A stretch of 64,000 bases of DNA from Pseudomonas sp. UFMG81. GTDB lineage: Bacteria; Pseudomonadota; Gammaproteobacteria; Pseudomonadales; Pseudomonadaceae. The notes beneath the pieces were generated by a model that was not told where the DNA came from, searched no databases, and worked only from the letters and a program-made list of their open reading frames with translations. Below, piece after piece: positions 26,152 through 35,482 of the stretch. The position numbers were made by a program, and so were the translations under genes. The stretch's first letter is position 1, and each line of letters begins with the position of its first letter. The stretch spans positions 62,784 to 126,783 of the forward strand of contig NZ_JACAFQ010000002.1 in the NCBI RefSeq assembly GCF_015354575.1, written 5' to 3'.

Positions 26152-28338
26152 TTAGAAGGTATGCCCCAGGTTCAGATACACCGCCCGCTCATGGGCATCG
26201 TTGGCCCCATAGCTGAGGTTCAACGGCCCCAGCGGCGTATCCAGCCCAAGGAAGACGCTGGCGGCGTTGATGTAGCCGCTGTCGAACTCATTGTCGTTGT
26301 TCCAGGCCCGCCCGCGTTCCAATGACCCGCCCAGGTACAACGGGAAGTCCAGTGGCAGGTAGGCGCGCGGGGTAAGCCTGCGATAATAGACCATGCGCAG
26401 CAGGCTCATGTTCTGCCCGGATATCGAGTCCTGGCGGAAACCCGACAGTTGTCGGGCGCCGCCGAACACGAAGCTCGAGGTGACGACCTCAGCGTCATCC
26501 AGGGTGCGCCCGTAGCGGCCGCCCAGCACCAGGGTGTTCGGCCCGCTGCTGAAGGCCTTGTCCAGATTGAACAACCACTGCCGGTAGTCCTGATCGGAAT
26601 CCAGCGACTTGTCGTACTTGCGCACCGTCAGGCCGATGTCTTCGCCGCTGTGGGGGAAGTAGACGTTGTCGAAGGTGTCGTAGGAATACTTGAGCTCGTA
26701 GAAGCCCTCGTTGAAGCTGACCTTGGGCAGGCTCTGGTCGCCGATGCGTACGTCGGCCTCGCCCCACGCCTTGCCCACGCCCAGGCGCACCTCGCCGTAG
26801 GTGCTGATCTGCCGCCCCACGTTCAGGCCGAAACCGTAGCGCTCCAGGCGGTATTCGGCCACCGGGTCGTTGTCCAGGGTGGCTTCGACGTTCTGCGAGC
26901 CAAGGTCCAGGTAGGGCGCGACGAAGTAGCGCGAACCGACGTCCAGTGGCTGGTAGAACTCGCTGTACAGCTCCTGCTGGTCGCCGATCTGCGCCCGCGT
27001 AAGCCACTCGGCGCCCAGGCGATTGATGCCGTTGACCCGGTAGCTGGCGCCCAGGTTGAAAGCGCTGTCGCCGCGCAGGTCATCGGACAGGTTCAGCCCC
27101 AGGCGCAGGTAGTCGGTGCCGCCGCGCCGGCCGCGGGCCTTGATCACCAGGGTGTTGTCGGTGCCCTTGTGCACCACGCGGTATTGCACCTGGTCGAAAT
27201 AGTCGAGGCCGTACAGGGTGCCCATGTCGGTTTGCAGGCGATCGAGTTGTAGCGGCTCGCCGATTGGCTGGCGGATGTAGTAGCGGATCACGTCGTCGCT
27301 GACCTTGGAGTCGTTTTCCACCTTGATCGCGGTGATCACCGGGGTGCGTTGCAACGGCGAGCGGGCCAGCGCCAGGTTGCTGTCGCCCTCCGGCTGGCGC
27401 AACACCCCCAGGCGCGGGTCGAGGGCGCGGGTGGCACGGTAGCCGGCGTCGATCATGTCCTGGGCGCGGCCGAAGTCGGTGACGCCGAAGCTGGCCAGCG
27501 GCGGTTGCACCAGGATGTCTTCACGGCCCAGGCTGGCCAGCTGTTCCTCGGAGTTGCGCCGGGTCATCAGGGTGATCGACTGGTTGAGCACATCGACCAC
27601 CGTGGCCAGCTGCTTGCGGTTGCGCAGCGGGGTGCCGATGTCGACGACGATGGCCAGGTCGACGCCCATCTCGCGCACCACGTCCAGCGGAATGTTGTCG
27701 GTCATGCCGCCGTCCACCAGCAGGCGGCCGTCGAGCTCCACCGGGGCGAACACCGCCGGGATCGACATGCTGGCGCGAACCACCTGGGGCAGGTGGCCGC
27801 GGCGGAACACCACTTTTTCCCCCGTGGTGATGTCGGTGGCCACGGCGCGGAAGGGGATCGGCAGCTTGTCGAAGTCGCGAATGTCGGCGGTGTGCGCCAG
27901 CTTGCTTTCCAGCAACAGCGAAAGGTTCTGGCCCTGGATCACCCCCAGCGGCAGGCCCAGGCTGCCGTCGTCACGAAAGCTCAGCTTCTGCTTGACCAGG
28001 AAATCGCGGTCATCCTGCTTGCGACGGAACGGGATGTCCTTGCGCGGCGGGGCGTCGGACAGCGCCTGTTGCCAGTCCAGGGTGGTGGCCAGTTTTTCCA
28101 GCTCCTCGACGCTGTAGCCCGAGGCATACAGGCCGCCCACCACCGCGCCCATGCTGGTGCCGGCGATGGCGTCGATGCGCACGCCCTGTTCTTCCAGGGC
28201 CTTGAGCACGCCGATATGGGCCAACCCGCGGGCGGCGCCACCGGACAGCACCAGGCCGACCTTGGGCCGGGCAGGTTCGGCGGCGAACACGGTGAGGGTG
28301 GTGAGCGTCAGCAAAAGGCAGAACAGCAGGCGGCGCAT
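26152..28338 (-). CDS. plpD: Patatin-like phospholipase autotransporter (type Vd, PlpD-like)
   Basis: The 728-residue protein has a signal peptide (MRRLLFCLLLTLTTLTVFAA) and a patatin lipase domain. The domain carries the oxyanion GGAARGL loop, the nucleophile motif GTSMG (Ser62) and the catalytic DGG (Asp209). A single POTRA-like region follows, then a 16-strand-type beta barrel ending in phenylalanine (GHTF). That order matches PlpD of P. aeruginosa, which secretes its own phospholipase domain through its barrel. The ATG at 28338 begins the signal peptide; the open frame reaches 28362. It appears monocistronic, with a shared terminator at its 3' end. Confidence 0.9.
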   Translation of the reverse strand: MRRLLFCLLLTLTTLTVFAAEPARPKVGLVLSGGAARGLAHIGVLKALEEQGVRIDAIAGTSMGAVVGGLYASGYSVEELEKLATTLDWQQALSDAPPRKDIPFRRKQDDRDFLVKQKLSFRDDGSLGLPLGVIQGQNLSLLLESKLAHTADIRDFDKLPIPFRAVATDITTGEKVVFRRGHLPQVVRASMSIPAVFAPVELDGRLLVDGGMTDNIPLDVVREMGVDLAIVVDIGTPLRNRKQLATVVDVLNQSITLMTRRNSEEQLASLGREDILVQPPLASFGVTDFGRAQDMIDAGYRATRALDPRLGVLRQPEGDSNLALARSPLQRTPVITAIKVENDSKVSDDVIRYYIRQPIGEPLQLDRLQTDMGTLYGLDYFDQVQYRVVHKGTDNTLVIKARGRRGGTDYLRLGLNLSDDLRGDSAFNLGASYRVNGINRLGAEWLTRAQIGDQQELYSEFYQPLDVGSRYFVAPYLDLGSQNVEATLDNDPVAEYRLERYGFGLNVGRQISTYGEVRLGVGKAWGEADVRIGDQSLPKVSFNEGFYELKYSYDTFDNVYFPHSGEDIGLTVRKYDKSLDSDQDYRQWLFNLDKAFSSGPNTLVLGGRYGRTLDDAEVVTSSFVFGGARQLSGFRQDSISGQNMSLLRMVYYRRLTPRAYLPLDFPLYLGGSLERGRAWNNDNEFDSGYINAASVFLGLDTPLGPLNLSYGANDAHERAVYLNLGHTF

Positions 28339-28404
28339 CGTGAGTCTCAAACCTGGGGGCAAAGACCGCTAGTATAAGCGGCCACTCACCTGGAGATGCC
28401 CACC

Positions 28405-28686
28405 ATGGCTGATAGCAAGCCGCACATCGTCATCACTTACTGCACCCAGTGCCAATGGTTGCTCCGCGCCGCCTGGTTGGCCCAGGAGCTGCTCAGCACC
28501 TTCACCGATGACCTTGGCCAGGTGGCCCTGGAGCCGGGCACCGGTGGTGTGTTCCGCATCACCTGTGACGGCGTGCAGCTGTGGGAGCGCAAGGCCGATG
28601 GTGGTTTCCCCGAGGCCAAGGTGCTCAAGCAGCGGGTGCGCGACCAGATCGACCCGCAGCGCGACCTCGGCCACAACGATCGCTGA
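28405..28686 (+). CDS. SelT/SelW/SelH-family (Rdx) protein
   Basis: A 93-residue thioredoxin-like protein with the family CxxC motif near the start (CTQC, about residues 12-15) followed by W and a long helix (LLRAAWLAQELLSTF). The second half carries the glycine-rich FRITCDGVQLWERKADGGFP strand typical of SelW homologues. Its precise redox role in bacteria is not known. The ATG at 28405 follows GGAG with good spacing; an ATG at 28396 lies too close. It diverges from plpD and converges with the DMT gene, meeting it end to end. Confidence 0.85.
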   Translation: MADSKPHIVITYCTQCQWLLRAAWLAQELLSTFTDDLGQVALEPGTGGVFRITCDGVQLWERKADGGFPEAKVLKQRVRDQIDPQRDLGHNDR

Positions 28687-29577
28687 TCAGGCGTTTTGCG
28701 CTTGCTGCTGTTGCCGTACCGGTTGTTCGGCGGCCATGCGGCTGGATAGCACGATGGCGAAGATGATCAGTGCGCCGCCGGCGAGCATGCGTAGCGTCGG
28801 GGTTTCGGCAAACACCACCCAGGCCACGGCGATCCCGTAGACCGGCTCCATGCCGAACACCACCGCCGCGGTGCGCGCCTTGATCACCGCCAGGCTTGCG
28901 ACGAACAGGCTGTGGGCGACCCCGGTGCAGAAAATGCCCAGCAAGGCGATCCACAGCCAGTCCATAGGTTTCACCGCAGTTAGCCCCGGCGCTGCGAACG
29001 GCAGCAGGCACAGGCTCACCACCAGGTTTTGCCACAGTGCCGCCTGTACTGCTGGCAGGCGCCCGGAGCCTGCGCGATTGGTCAGTGACAGCAACGAGAA
29101 CAGCAGCCCCGACAGCAGCGCCCAGAGCAGGCCGCCCGTAGCTTCGCTGGCCAGGTCGAATGCGGGTGTGACCAATACCAGGCCGATGCTCACCAGCAGC
29201 ACCAGCACGGCTTCGTTGCGGCGGATGCGCTCACGGAACAGCAGGCCTTCGAGGATTACGGTGAAGGCCGGGAAACTGGCGAAGCCCAAGGTAGCGATGG
29301 CCACGCCAGCGACCTTGACCGCGATAAAGAAACTCACCCAGTGCCCGGCCAGCAGCACGCCGCCGAGCAGCAGGCGGCGCAGGTCCTGGCCGCGCAGCGG
29401 TTGCCAGGCCTGGCGCGCGAGGCTGGCGAACAGGCCCAGGGCGAGCACGGCGAAGGCCGCGCGGCCGAAGACGATGATCGAGGGGCTGGCGCTGGCGGCC
29501 AGCTTGCCGAAGACGCCGGTCAGGCCGAAGAACAGCGCGCCGATGTGCAGGGCGCCGAGGGCGGTGCGGTGGTTCAT
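28687..29577 (-). CDS. DMT-superfamily (EamA) transporter
   Basis: A 296-residue inner-membrane protein with ten predicted helices in two EamA repeats (about residues 8-135 and 150-280). The first contains FGLTGVFGKLAASASPSIIV and the second GMEPVYGIAVAWVVFAETPT, both typical of drug/metabolite exporters. A likely role is efflux of a metabolite or amino acid; the substrate is not readable. It lies upstream of the 3' end of SelW and downstream of an AraC gene in the same direction, with a REP arm in the gap. Confidence 0.8.
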   Translation of the reverse strand: MNHRTALGALHIGALFFGLTGVFGKLAASASPSIIVFGRAAFAVLALGLFASLARQAWQPLRGQDLRRLLLGGVLLAGHWVSFFIAVKVAGVAIATLGFASFPAFTVILEGLLFRERIRRNEAVLVLLVSIGLVLVTPAFDLASEATGGLLWALLSGLLFSLLSLTNRAGSGRLPAVQAALWQNLVVSLCLLPFAAPGLTAVKPMDWLWIALLGIFCTGVAHSLFVASLAVIKARTAAVVFGMEPVYGIAVAWVVFAETPTLRMLAGGALIIFAIVLSSRMAAEQPVRQQQQAQNA

Positions 29578-29733
29578 GGTGGTCCTTGGAATGCGGGGCG
29601 TGCGGTTCCGGCTTGCGGAAGTTTGCTCGGCCCTGTGGGAGCCGGCTTGCCGGTGAAAGGGCCGGAACAGACGCGATGGATGTTGCTGCCAGTCTAAGAG
29701 GCTGGTTCACCGCTGTCTGTCGCACAGCTAGCG

Positions 29734-30498
29734 TCAATTGTCGCCAGGCTCTCGCCGCAGGGCTGAAGGGGTACAGCCGAAGGCCTTCAGAATGGCCGCC
29801 GAAAATGCGCTCTGCGAGCCATACCCGACTTGAGCGGCGATCTCACCCAAGGGCAACGCCGACTCGCGCAACAAGCGCCTGGCCATGAGCAACCGGCGCT
29901 GGCGCACGTAGTCCATCGGCGTCATGCCGCATTCGGCGCTGAAGCGGGCATGCAACCGCGCGCTGGACAGCCCGGCCAGGCGCGCCAGGTCGGCCACTTG
30001 CAGCGGGTAGGCGGCGTGCTGCTCGATGTGCGCATCGAACGCGGCGTAAGGCAGGCGCGTACTGGCAGCCACCGGTGCGGCCTGCGGGTTGAGGCTGGCC
30101 AGCAGCAGTACCGCACCCTGGCGGGCGATCAGCGGGTCGTCCACGGGGCTTGCGGCCAGCCAGTCCACCAGTTGCTGCTGGCGGCTGTCCAGGGTGAGCG
30201 CCCCAGGGCGATCGAGCAGGCGGCGGCTGTCATCGGCATGGGCACCCAGCTGCTCGCTCAGCCAGTGCTCACCCGGCACGTCCAGCACCAGACAATGGCT
30301 GCCGGCCGGGCTGCCGCAGGCGTGATGGGCGCCAGCCGGCACCACCATCAGGGCCTGGCGACCGAGCAGCGCGCCCCGGCCCTGTACCTCGAAGTTCAGG
30401 CGCCCTTGCAAGCCGAACACCAGTTGCGGGTGGTCGTGGCTGTGGGCGATCAGTTCGTGGCGGTAATGGCGCAGCGACAGCAGCGGGCCGGTGGTCAT
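29734..30498 (-). CDS. AraC-family regulator with cupin-like N-terminus
   Basis: The 254-residue protein has an N-terminal AraC-type ligand domain (residues 10-110; HSHDHPQLVFGLQGRLNFEV, then VVPAGAHHACG) and a C-terminal double helix-turn-helix (about 155-250; LQVADLARLAGLSSARLHAR, then IAAQVGYGSQSAFSAAILKAFG). The ATG at 30498 begins just after GAGGAACC; the longer frame to 30549 overlaps sequence before the divergent phosphoesterase. It could control the DMT exporter gene, which follows it on the same strand after about 157 bp. Confidence 0.85.
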   Translation of the reverse strand: MTTGPLLSLRHYRHELIAHSHDHPQLVFGLQGRLNFEVQGRGALLGRQALMVVPAGAHHACGSPAGSHCLVLDVPGEHWLSEQLGAHADDSRRLLDRPGALTLDSRQQQLVDWLAASPVDDPLIARQGAVLLLASLNPQAAPVAASTRLPYAAFDAHIEQHAAYPLQVADLARLAGLSSARLHARFSAECGMTPMDYVRQRRLLMARRLLRESALPLGEIAAQVGYGSQSAFSAAILKAFGCTPSALRREPGDN

Positions 30499-30638
30499 GG
30501 TGGTTCCTCGCGGGGCAGGGCAAGAGTGTACACCCAGTGCAGGCGCCATCGCTGGCGAACCGCAGGATCGTCACCGGGCTGCCACCAACCTGTCACCCAG
30601 GGCTGCCAGTCTCCAGCAAACAGCGCCGGAGCCTGCCC

Positions 30639-31454
30639 ATGACCCACGCCGAACTCGCCCGCCCGTCACGCAAGCAGCGTGTCCGTACCCTGTGGATTTC
30701 CGATGTGCACCTGGGCACGCGGGATTGCCAGGCCGAGCACTTGTCGCACTTTCTCAAGGGCTACCAGGCCGACCGCATCTACCTGGTCGGCGACATCATC
30801 GATGGCTGGAAGCTGCGCGGCGGCATCTACTGGCCCCAGGCCCATACCAACGTGATCCGGCGCCTGCTGACCATGAGCAAGCGCGGCACCGAGGTGATCT
30901 ACGTCACCGGCAACCACGACGAATTCCTGCGCCGCTACTCGAAGCTGATCCTCGGCAACATCCAGCTGCTGGACGAAGCCGAGCACCTGACCGCCGATGG
31001 CCGACGCCTGCTGGTGATCCATGGTGACCAGTTCGACGTGATCACCCGCTACCACCGCTGGCTGGCCTTCCTGGGCGATCGTGCCTACGAGTTCACCCTG
31101 GTGCTCAACCGCTGGCTCAATCATTGGCGCGCCCGCTACGGCTATGGCTATTGGTCGCTGTCGGCGTACCTCAAGCACAAGGTCAAGGGGGCGGTGAACT
31201 TCATCAGCGACTTCGAGGACGCCATCGCCCACGAATGCACGCGACGGGGGTTTCATGGGGTGGTGTGCGGGCACATTCACCATGCCGAAATCCGCAAGGT
31301 GGGGGCGGTGGACTACCTCAACTGCGGCGACTGGGTGGAGTCGTGCACGGCGTTGATCGAACATTGGGACGGGCAGATCGAGCTGTACCGCTTCGCCGAT
31401 GCCCAGGCACGCGAGACGGCGCGGCGGTTGGCGGAGCTGGGTGAACCGGCCTGA
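30639..31454 (+). CDS. Metallophosphoesterase, LpxH/UDP-diacylglucosamine diphosphatase-like
   Basis: A 271-residue calcineurin-type phosphoesterase with all metal motifs: DVHLG (about residue 23), GDIIDGW, GNHDE, HGDQ, and GHIHHAEIR near the C-terminus. Domain and length match the LpxH-related family that handles UDP-2,3-diacylglucosamine or similar substrates, so a role in lipid A or another phosphoester reaction at the membrane is likely. Pseudomonads also carry a shorter canonical LpxH, so this one may be a paralogue. The ATG at 30639 follows CCGGAG. It diverges from the AraC gene. Confidence 0.8.
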   Translation: MTHAELARPSRKQRVRTLWISDVHLGTRDCQAEHLSHFLKGYQADRIYLVGDIIDGWKLRGGIYWPQAHTNVIRRLLTMSKRGTEVIYVTGNHDEFLRRYSKLILGNIQLLDEAEHLTADGRRLLVIHGDQFDVITRYHRWLAFLGDRAYEFTLVLNRWLNHWRARYGYGYWSLSAYLKHKVKGAVNFISDFEDAIAHECTRRGFHGVVCGHIHHAEIRKVGAVDYLNCGDWVESCTALIEHWDGQIELYRFADAQARETARRLAELGEPA

Positions 31455-31510
31455 TTCTGCGCCGTCCCCATCGCCGGCAAGCTCTCCATTCCAGTGGTTT
31501 GCAGGTGTTC

Positions 31511-31626
31511 TGTAGGAGCGGCCTTGTGTCGCGAAAGGGCCGCAGAGCGGCCCCAAAGATCGATGGTGCGACACAAATAGCTGGGGCCGCTTCGCAGCCC
31601 TTTCGCGACACAAGGCCGCTCCTACA
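31511..31626. repeat. REPIN, 116 bp
   Basis: TGTAGGAGCGGCCTTGTGTC...GACACAAGGCCGCTCCTACA in the convergent gap between the phosphoesterase and HD-domain genes. Same family as the copies at 7487, 21972 and 44863. Confidence 0.9.
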
Positions 31627-31647
31627 AGGGGTGTGTGCACATTCAGC

Positions 31648-32232
31648 TCAGGCGGACGCTTGCAGCGCGACCTTGTACAGCGACTGCCTGGGCTGGGCGA
31701 ACACCCGCTCCAGCATCGGCTCGAAGAATGAAAGCGGCAGGTTCTCGTAGTCGGGATCGAACGCCGCGGCGTCGTAGCGCGCACAGAATTCGATGGTCCG
31801 CTGATATTGCGGGTGCCCGCTGAACTGCTCGCGCAGGTGCCGATCCATGCCCAGGTGGTGGAAGAAGTAATAGCCCTGGAAAATCCCGTGTTTTTCCACC
31901 ATCCACAGGTTTTCCGGGCTGACGAAGGGCTTGAGGATCGCTGCGGCGATGTCTGGGTGGTTGTAGCTGCCCAGGGTGTCGCCGATGTCGTGGAGCAGGG
32001 CGCAGACCACGTACTCCTCGTCACGGCCGTCGCGCCAGGCACGGCTGGCTGTCTGCAGCGAATGGCTCAGGCGGTCGATGGGGAAACCGCCGAAGTCGCC
32101 ATCGAGCAGGCGCAGGTGGGCGAGGATGCGCCCTGGCAGTTGGCGGGCGTAGGCGCGAAAGTCGTCGGCGATGATTGCCCAGTCCTGGGCGGTGCCGTCG
32201 CGCATGTGGTTGAAGTTCGCTTGCTTGTTCAT
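31648..32232 (-). CDS. HD-domain protein
   Basis: A 194-residue cytoplasmic protein with a conserved HD signature (YVVCALLHDIGDTLGSYNH) and an earlier LSHSLQTASRAWRDG segment that resembles the first histidine/glutamine motif of PhnZ-like HD oxygenases. HD proteins are metal-dependent hydrolases, and PhnZ-like members are di-iron oxygenases; which applies here cannot be told. The ATG at 32232 has only a weak ribosome site. The gene follows the Mpo1-like gene in the same direction by 104 bp. Confidence 0.8.
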   Translation of the reverse strand: MNKQANFNHMRDGTAQDWAIIADDFRAYARQLPGRILAHLRLLDGDFGGFPIDRLSHSLQTASRAWRDGRDEEYVVCALLHDIGDTLGSYNHPDIAAAILKPFVSPENLWMVEKHGIFQGYYFFHHLGMDRHLREQFSGHPQYQRTIEFCARYDAAAFDPDYENLPLSFFEPMLERVFAQPRQSLYKVALQASA

Positions 32233-32335
32233 CGCCAGGGGATGCTCGTACCGGGGACATGCCCGCAGTGTTGGGCAAGTCGCCGGTATTTTGCAGTGGC
32301 CGGGCGGGACGCGAACCTGGCCTTGCGGGCCGATC

Positions 32336-32647
32336 TCAGAGGCTGAGCCGGCCCAGCAGGATGTCGCGGAACATGGCGAAATCGCCGATCAGGCTGTACC
32401 AGGGGTGGGTGAAGGTGGCCGGGCGATTCTTCTCGAAGAAGAAGTGGCCAACCCAGGCGAAGCCGTAGCCGGCCAGTGGCACCGCCAGCAGCAACAGCCA
32501 CTTGCCGCTGGCAAGGGTGTAGGCGAGCAGGGCGATTACCAGGCTGGTGCCGACGAAGTGCAGGCGGCGGCAGGTGGGGTTGTTGTGCTCACCCAGGTAG
32601 TAGGGATAGAACTCGGCAAAACTGCGGAACTGCGCTGTGCGGGTCAT
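32336..32647 (-). CDS. Mpo1/DUF962-family membrane protein
   Basis: A 103-residue protein of the Mpo1-like (DUF962, YGL010w) family. It has an N-terminal FAEFYPYYLGEHNNPTCRRL segment with conserved histidine, two close hydrophobic helices, and a HFFFEKNRPATF segment with the second conserved histidine. Yeast Mpo1 is an iron-dependent dioxygenase acting on 2-hydroxy fatty acids; the bacterial role is not established. The ATG at 32647 is chosen because the 13 residues before it in the open frame (to 32686) are not conserved in type. Confidence 0.8.
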   Translation of the reverse strand: MTRTAQFRSFAEFYPYYLGEHNNPTCRRLHFVGTSLVIALLAYTLASGKWLLLLAVPLAGYGFAWVGHFFFEKNRPATFTHPWYSLIGDFAMFRDILLGRLSL

Positions 32648-32800
32648 GGCGATGCTCACGGAGCTGCTGGAGATAACAGGATACACGGCGTGGAGCCTGA
32701 ATCGAGTCTAGAGTCAGCGGATGCGCTGGCCAGTGACAATAAGCGCCAATTGACTATCCTTTCGTATCACCGCAGGAGCGGTCAGCACAAGAAGCCTGTC

Positions 32801-33847
32801 ATGAGCGAAAGAACCACGTCAGCCAGCTGGGCATCAGGGATCGTCAAGGCGCTCGAGCTGGAGGGGCTCGATTGCCCGGCCATGTTCAGGCAGCTGGGGC
32901 TGGACTTCGCCGCCCTCGAAGACCCCGACGCCCGCTTCCCCCAGGACGCCATGACCCGGCTGTGGCAGTTGGCGGTCGAGCTGTCGGGCAACGAGGCCAT
33001 TGGCCTGAACATGGCGCGGGTGGTGCGCCCGGCCTCGTTCCACGTGGTCGGTTATGCCTTGATGTCCAGCCGCACCCTGGCCGAGGGCTTCGAACGCCTG
33101 GTGCGCTACCAGCGGATCATCGCCGAAAGCTCGGACCTGAGTTTCCGCCTGGGTGAGGAAGGTTATTCGCTGATCCTCACCGTGCACGGTGACCACCTGC
33201 CACCTACCCGGCACAGCGCCGAGGCTTCGCTGGCCTGCGCGCTGTCGTTGTCTACCTGGCTCAGCGGGCGGCCGATCCAGCCGCGGCGGGTGCTGATCCA
33301 GGGCCAGCAACCGAAGAACGTCGAACCCTACAAGGTCGCCTTCCATGCGCCGCTGGTGTTCGGCGCGCCCCATGATGCGCTGGTGTTCGAGCGTGCCGAC
33401 ATGGACGCGCCGCTGCCTACCGCCAACGAAGCCATGGCGGTGCTTCACGATCGCTTTGCAGGGGAGTACCTGGCGCGGTTCTCCGAGAGCCGGGTCACCC
33501 ACCGCGTGCGCCAGGTCTTGTGCCGCATCCTGCCGCAGGGCGAGCCCAAGCGCGAGACCGTGGCCCAGGCCCTGCACCTGTCGCAGCGCACCTTGCAGCG
33601 GCGCCTGCAGGACGAAGGCACCAGCTTCCAGGCCCTGCTCGACGACACCCGCCGGGAGCTGGCCGAGCAGTACCTTGCCCAGCCCGGCACCACGCTGCTG
33701 GAAACCGCCTACTTGCTGGGGTTCGCCGACCCGAGCAACTTCTACCGGGCGTTCCGCCGCTGGTTCGATGCCACCCCCAGCGAATACCGCGCGCGGCTGT
33801 TGCTCAGTGACGCCAGAATGCAGGCATGCACAACACCAGCACCGTGA
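32801..33847 (+). CDS. AraC-family regulator with arabinose-binding-like N-terminus (OruR-like)
   Basis: A 348-residue regulator. Residues 20-205 form the AraC N-terminal arabinose-binding-like domain (PF12625 type), and a C-terminal AraC helix-turn-helix at about 245-335 contains VAQALHLSQRTLQRRLQDEG and AYLLGFADPSNFYRAFRRWF. Relatives such as OruR and ArgR-like regulators control amino-acid catabolism; the target here is unknown. The ATG at 32801 follows a CAGGAGCGG-type site at some distance. Its last 44 bp overlap the 3' end of trkH, which runs the other way. Confidence 0.85.
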   Translation: MSERTTSASWASGIVKALELEGLDCPAMFRQLGLDFAALEDPDARFPQDAMTRLWQLAVELSGNEAIGLNMARVVRPASFHVVGYALMSSRTLAEGFERLVRYQRIIAESSDLSFRLGEEGYSLILTVHGDHLPPTRHSAEASLACALSLSTWLSGRPIQPRRVLIQGQQPKNVEPYKVAFHAPLVFGAPHDALVFERADMDAPLPTANEAMAVLHDRFAGEYLARFSESRVTHRVRQVLCRILPQGEPKRETVAQALHLSQRTLQRRLQDEGTSFQALLDDTRRELAEQYLAQPGTTLLETAYLLGFADPSNFYRAFRRWFDATPSEYRARLLLSDARMQACTTPAP

Positions 33848-35258
33848 TGATCTCCAGACGGCCCAGCAGCATGCCGCCGGCGAGGATCCACTTGGCCGCG
33901 TCCGGCAGCGTGGCGTAGTTGCCGGCCGGGCCGATCACCTCGCCAAGGCCCGGGCCCACACCCGAGACCGTGCCCGCCGCGCCAGTCAGCGCGGTCATCC
34001 AGTCGACGCCCAGCAGCGACAGCAGCAGGGCGATGATGCAGATGGTGATGGCGAAGAAGAACGAGAAGGTCAGGATCGAGCGCACGATCTCTTCGTCGAG
34101 GCGGTGGCCGTTGTATTTCTGCTTGATCACCGCGCGGGGGTGGATCAGTTGGTTGAGGTTGGCCTTGAGCAGGATGTAGGCGACCTGGAAGCGGAAGATC
34201 TTGATGCCGCCAGCGGTGGAGCCGGAGCAGCCACCGACGAAGCCGAGGTAGAAGAACAGCATCAGCGAGAAGTTGCCCCACAGGCTGTAGTCGCCCAGGG
34301 CGAAGCCGGTGGTGGTGACCACTGAGGTGACGTTCAGCGCCACGTGGCGCAGGGCGTCGAGCCAGTGCAGGTCGGTGGTGGCCCAGTACCAGGTGCCCAG
34401 CACCAGCCAGGTGGCCACCAGCATGCCGAGCAGGCCCTGGACCTGCTGGTCCTTGATCAGCGCCTTGCGGTGACCGCGCAGGGTGGCCACGTACAGGGTG
34501 AACGGCACACTGCCCAGGATCATCACCACCACCGCCACCCAGTGCACCGCCGGGATGTCCCACTTGGCCAGCGACTGGTCGGAGGTGGAGAAACCGCCGG
34601 TGGAAATCGCCGACATGGCGTGGTTGATCGCATCGAACAGGCCCATGCCCGCCCACCAGAACGCCAGGCTGCCGAATACCGTGATGCCCACATACACGCC
34701 GACGATCGACTTGGCGACCATGTGCGAGCGCGGCATGACTTTCTCGGAGCGGTCGGAGGACTCGGTCTGGAACAGGCGCATGCCACCGATGCGCAGCAGC
34801 GGCAGGATCGCCACCGCCATGCCGATAAAGCCGATACCACCGAGCCAGTGCAGCATCGAGCGCCACATCAAGATGCCCGGTGACATGCTGTCGAGCCCGC
34901 TGAGCACGGTGGCGCCAGTGGCGGTGATGCCGGACATGCTCTCGAAGAAGGCGTCGGTGTAGCTGATGTGCTGGGTGAGCAGGAAAGGCAGGGCGGCGAA
35001 CACGCACACCACCAGCCAGCTGCTGACGGTCAGCAGGTACATGTCCCGTGGGCGCAGGTGCACGTGTTCCGGGCGGCCGGGGATGACCAGGGCGAGCCCG
35101 GCGAGGAAGGTGATCAGGCTCGACCAGAGGAACGACGGCATGTCGCTGGTGCGCTCGAAGATCACCAGGGTCGCCATGGGCACCACCATGCTCACCGCCA
35201 GGGTGATCAGGAAGATGCCGATGATGAAACCAATGATCCTTAAGGTCGGCAACGCCAT
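33804..35258 (-). CDS. trkH: TrkH-family potassium uptake protein
   Basis: TrkH forms the membrane pore of the Trk potassium system and works with the NAD/ATP-sensing ring protein TrkA, which is not nearby. The 484-residue protein has the four membrane-pore-membrane repeats. Selectivity-filter-like segments are readable: SGITATGATVLSG, SAISTGGFSTSD, SVVTTTGFALGD and TVSGVGPGLGEVIG; the GGCSGSTAGGIKIFR segment is also typical. The ATG at 35258 starts MALPTLRIIG; the open frame extends 12 codons further. Its stop codon lies inside the 3' end of the converging AraC gene. Confidence 0.95.
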   Translation of the reverse strand: MALPTLRIIGFIIGIFLITLAVSMVVPMATLVIFERTSDMPSFLWSSLITFLAGLALVIPGRPEHVHLRPRDMYLLTVSSWLVVCVFAALPFLLTQHISYTDAFFESMSGITATGATVLSGLDSMSPGILMWRSMLHWLGGIGFIGMAVAILPLLRIGGMRLFQTESSDRSEKVMPRSHMVAKSIVGVYVGITVFGSLAFWWAGMGLFDAINHAMSAISTGGFSTSDQSLAKWDIPAVHWVAVVVMILGSVPFTLYVATLRGHRKALIKDQQVQGLLGMLVATWLVLGTWYWATTDLHWLDALRHVALNVTSVVTTTGFALGDYSLWGNFSLMLFFYLGFVGGCSGSTAGGIKIFRFQVAYILLKANLNQLIHPRAVIKQKYNGHRLDEEIVRSILTFSFFFAITICIIALLLSLLGVDWMTALTGAAGTVSGVGPGLGEVIGPAGNYATLPDAAKWILAGGMLLGRLEIITVLVLCMPAFWRH

Positions 35259-35337
35259 GTGATCTGCTCTGACTGGCAACGGAAAGGGCGCCATTCTACC
35301 TATGGGTGACCTGATGTAAACGCACGATTGGGCGCGC

Positions 35338-35426
35338 CGTGGGAGCGCGCTTGTCCCGCGATGGCGCCCGTTCGGCCGTCGATGTTGCCAGGACCGGCGC
35401 CCTCGCGAGGCAAGCCCGCTCCCACG
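35338..35426. repeat. REP pair
   Basis: CGTGGGAGCG at the left pairs with CGCTCCCACG at the right; the inner arms (GCTTGTCCCGCG, CGCGAGGCAAGC) match imperfectly. It sits between trkH and the nitroreductase gene. Confidence 0.8.
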
Positions 35427-35482
35427 GCTCCTGCGCGTTAGTGCAGAATGGCGGCACTTTCAATCTGCCAGGAGGGTAGCCG

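Noticed and set aside
29242..29737. 168-codon minus-strand frame over the DMT gene start
   Set aside because: It overlaps the well-supported DMT transporter in another frame and has a shadow-like Arg/Pro/Ala composition.
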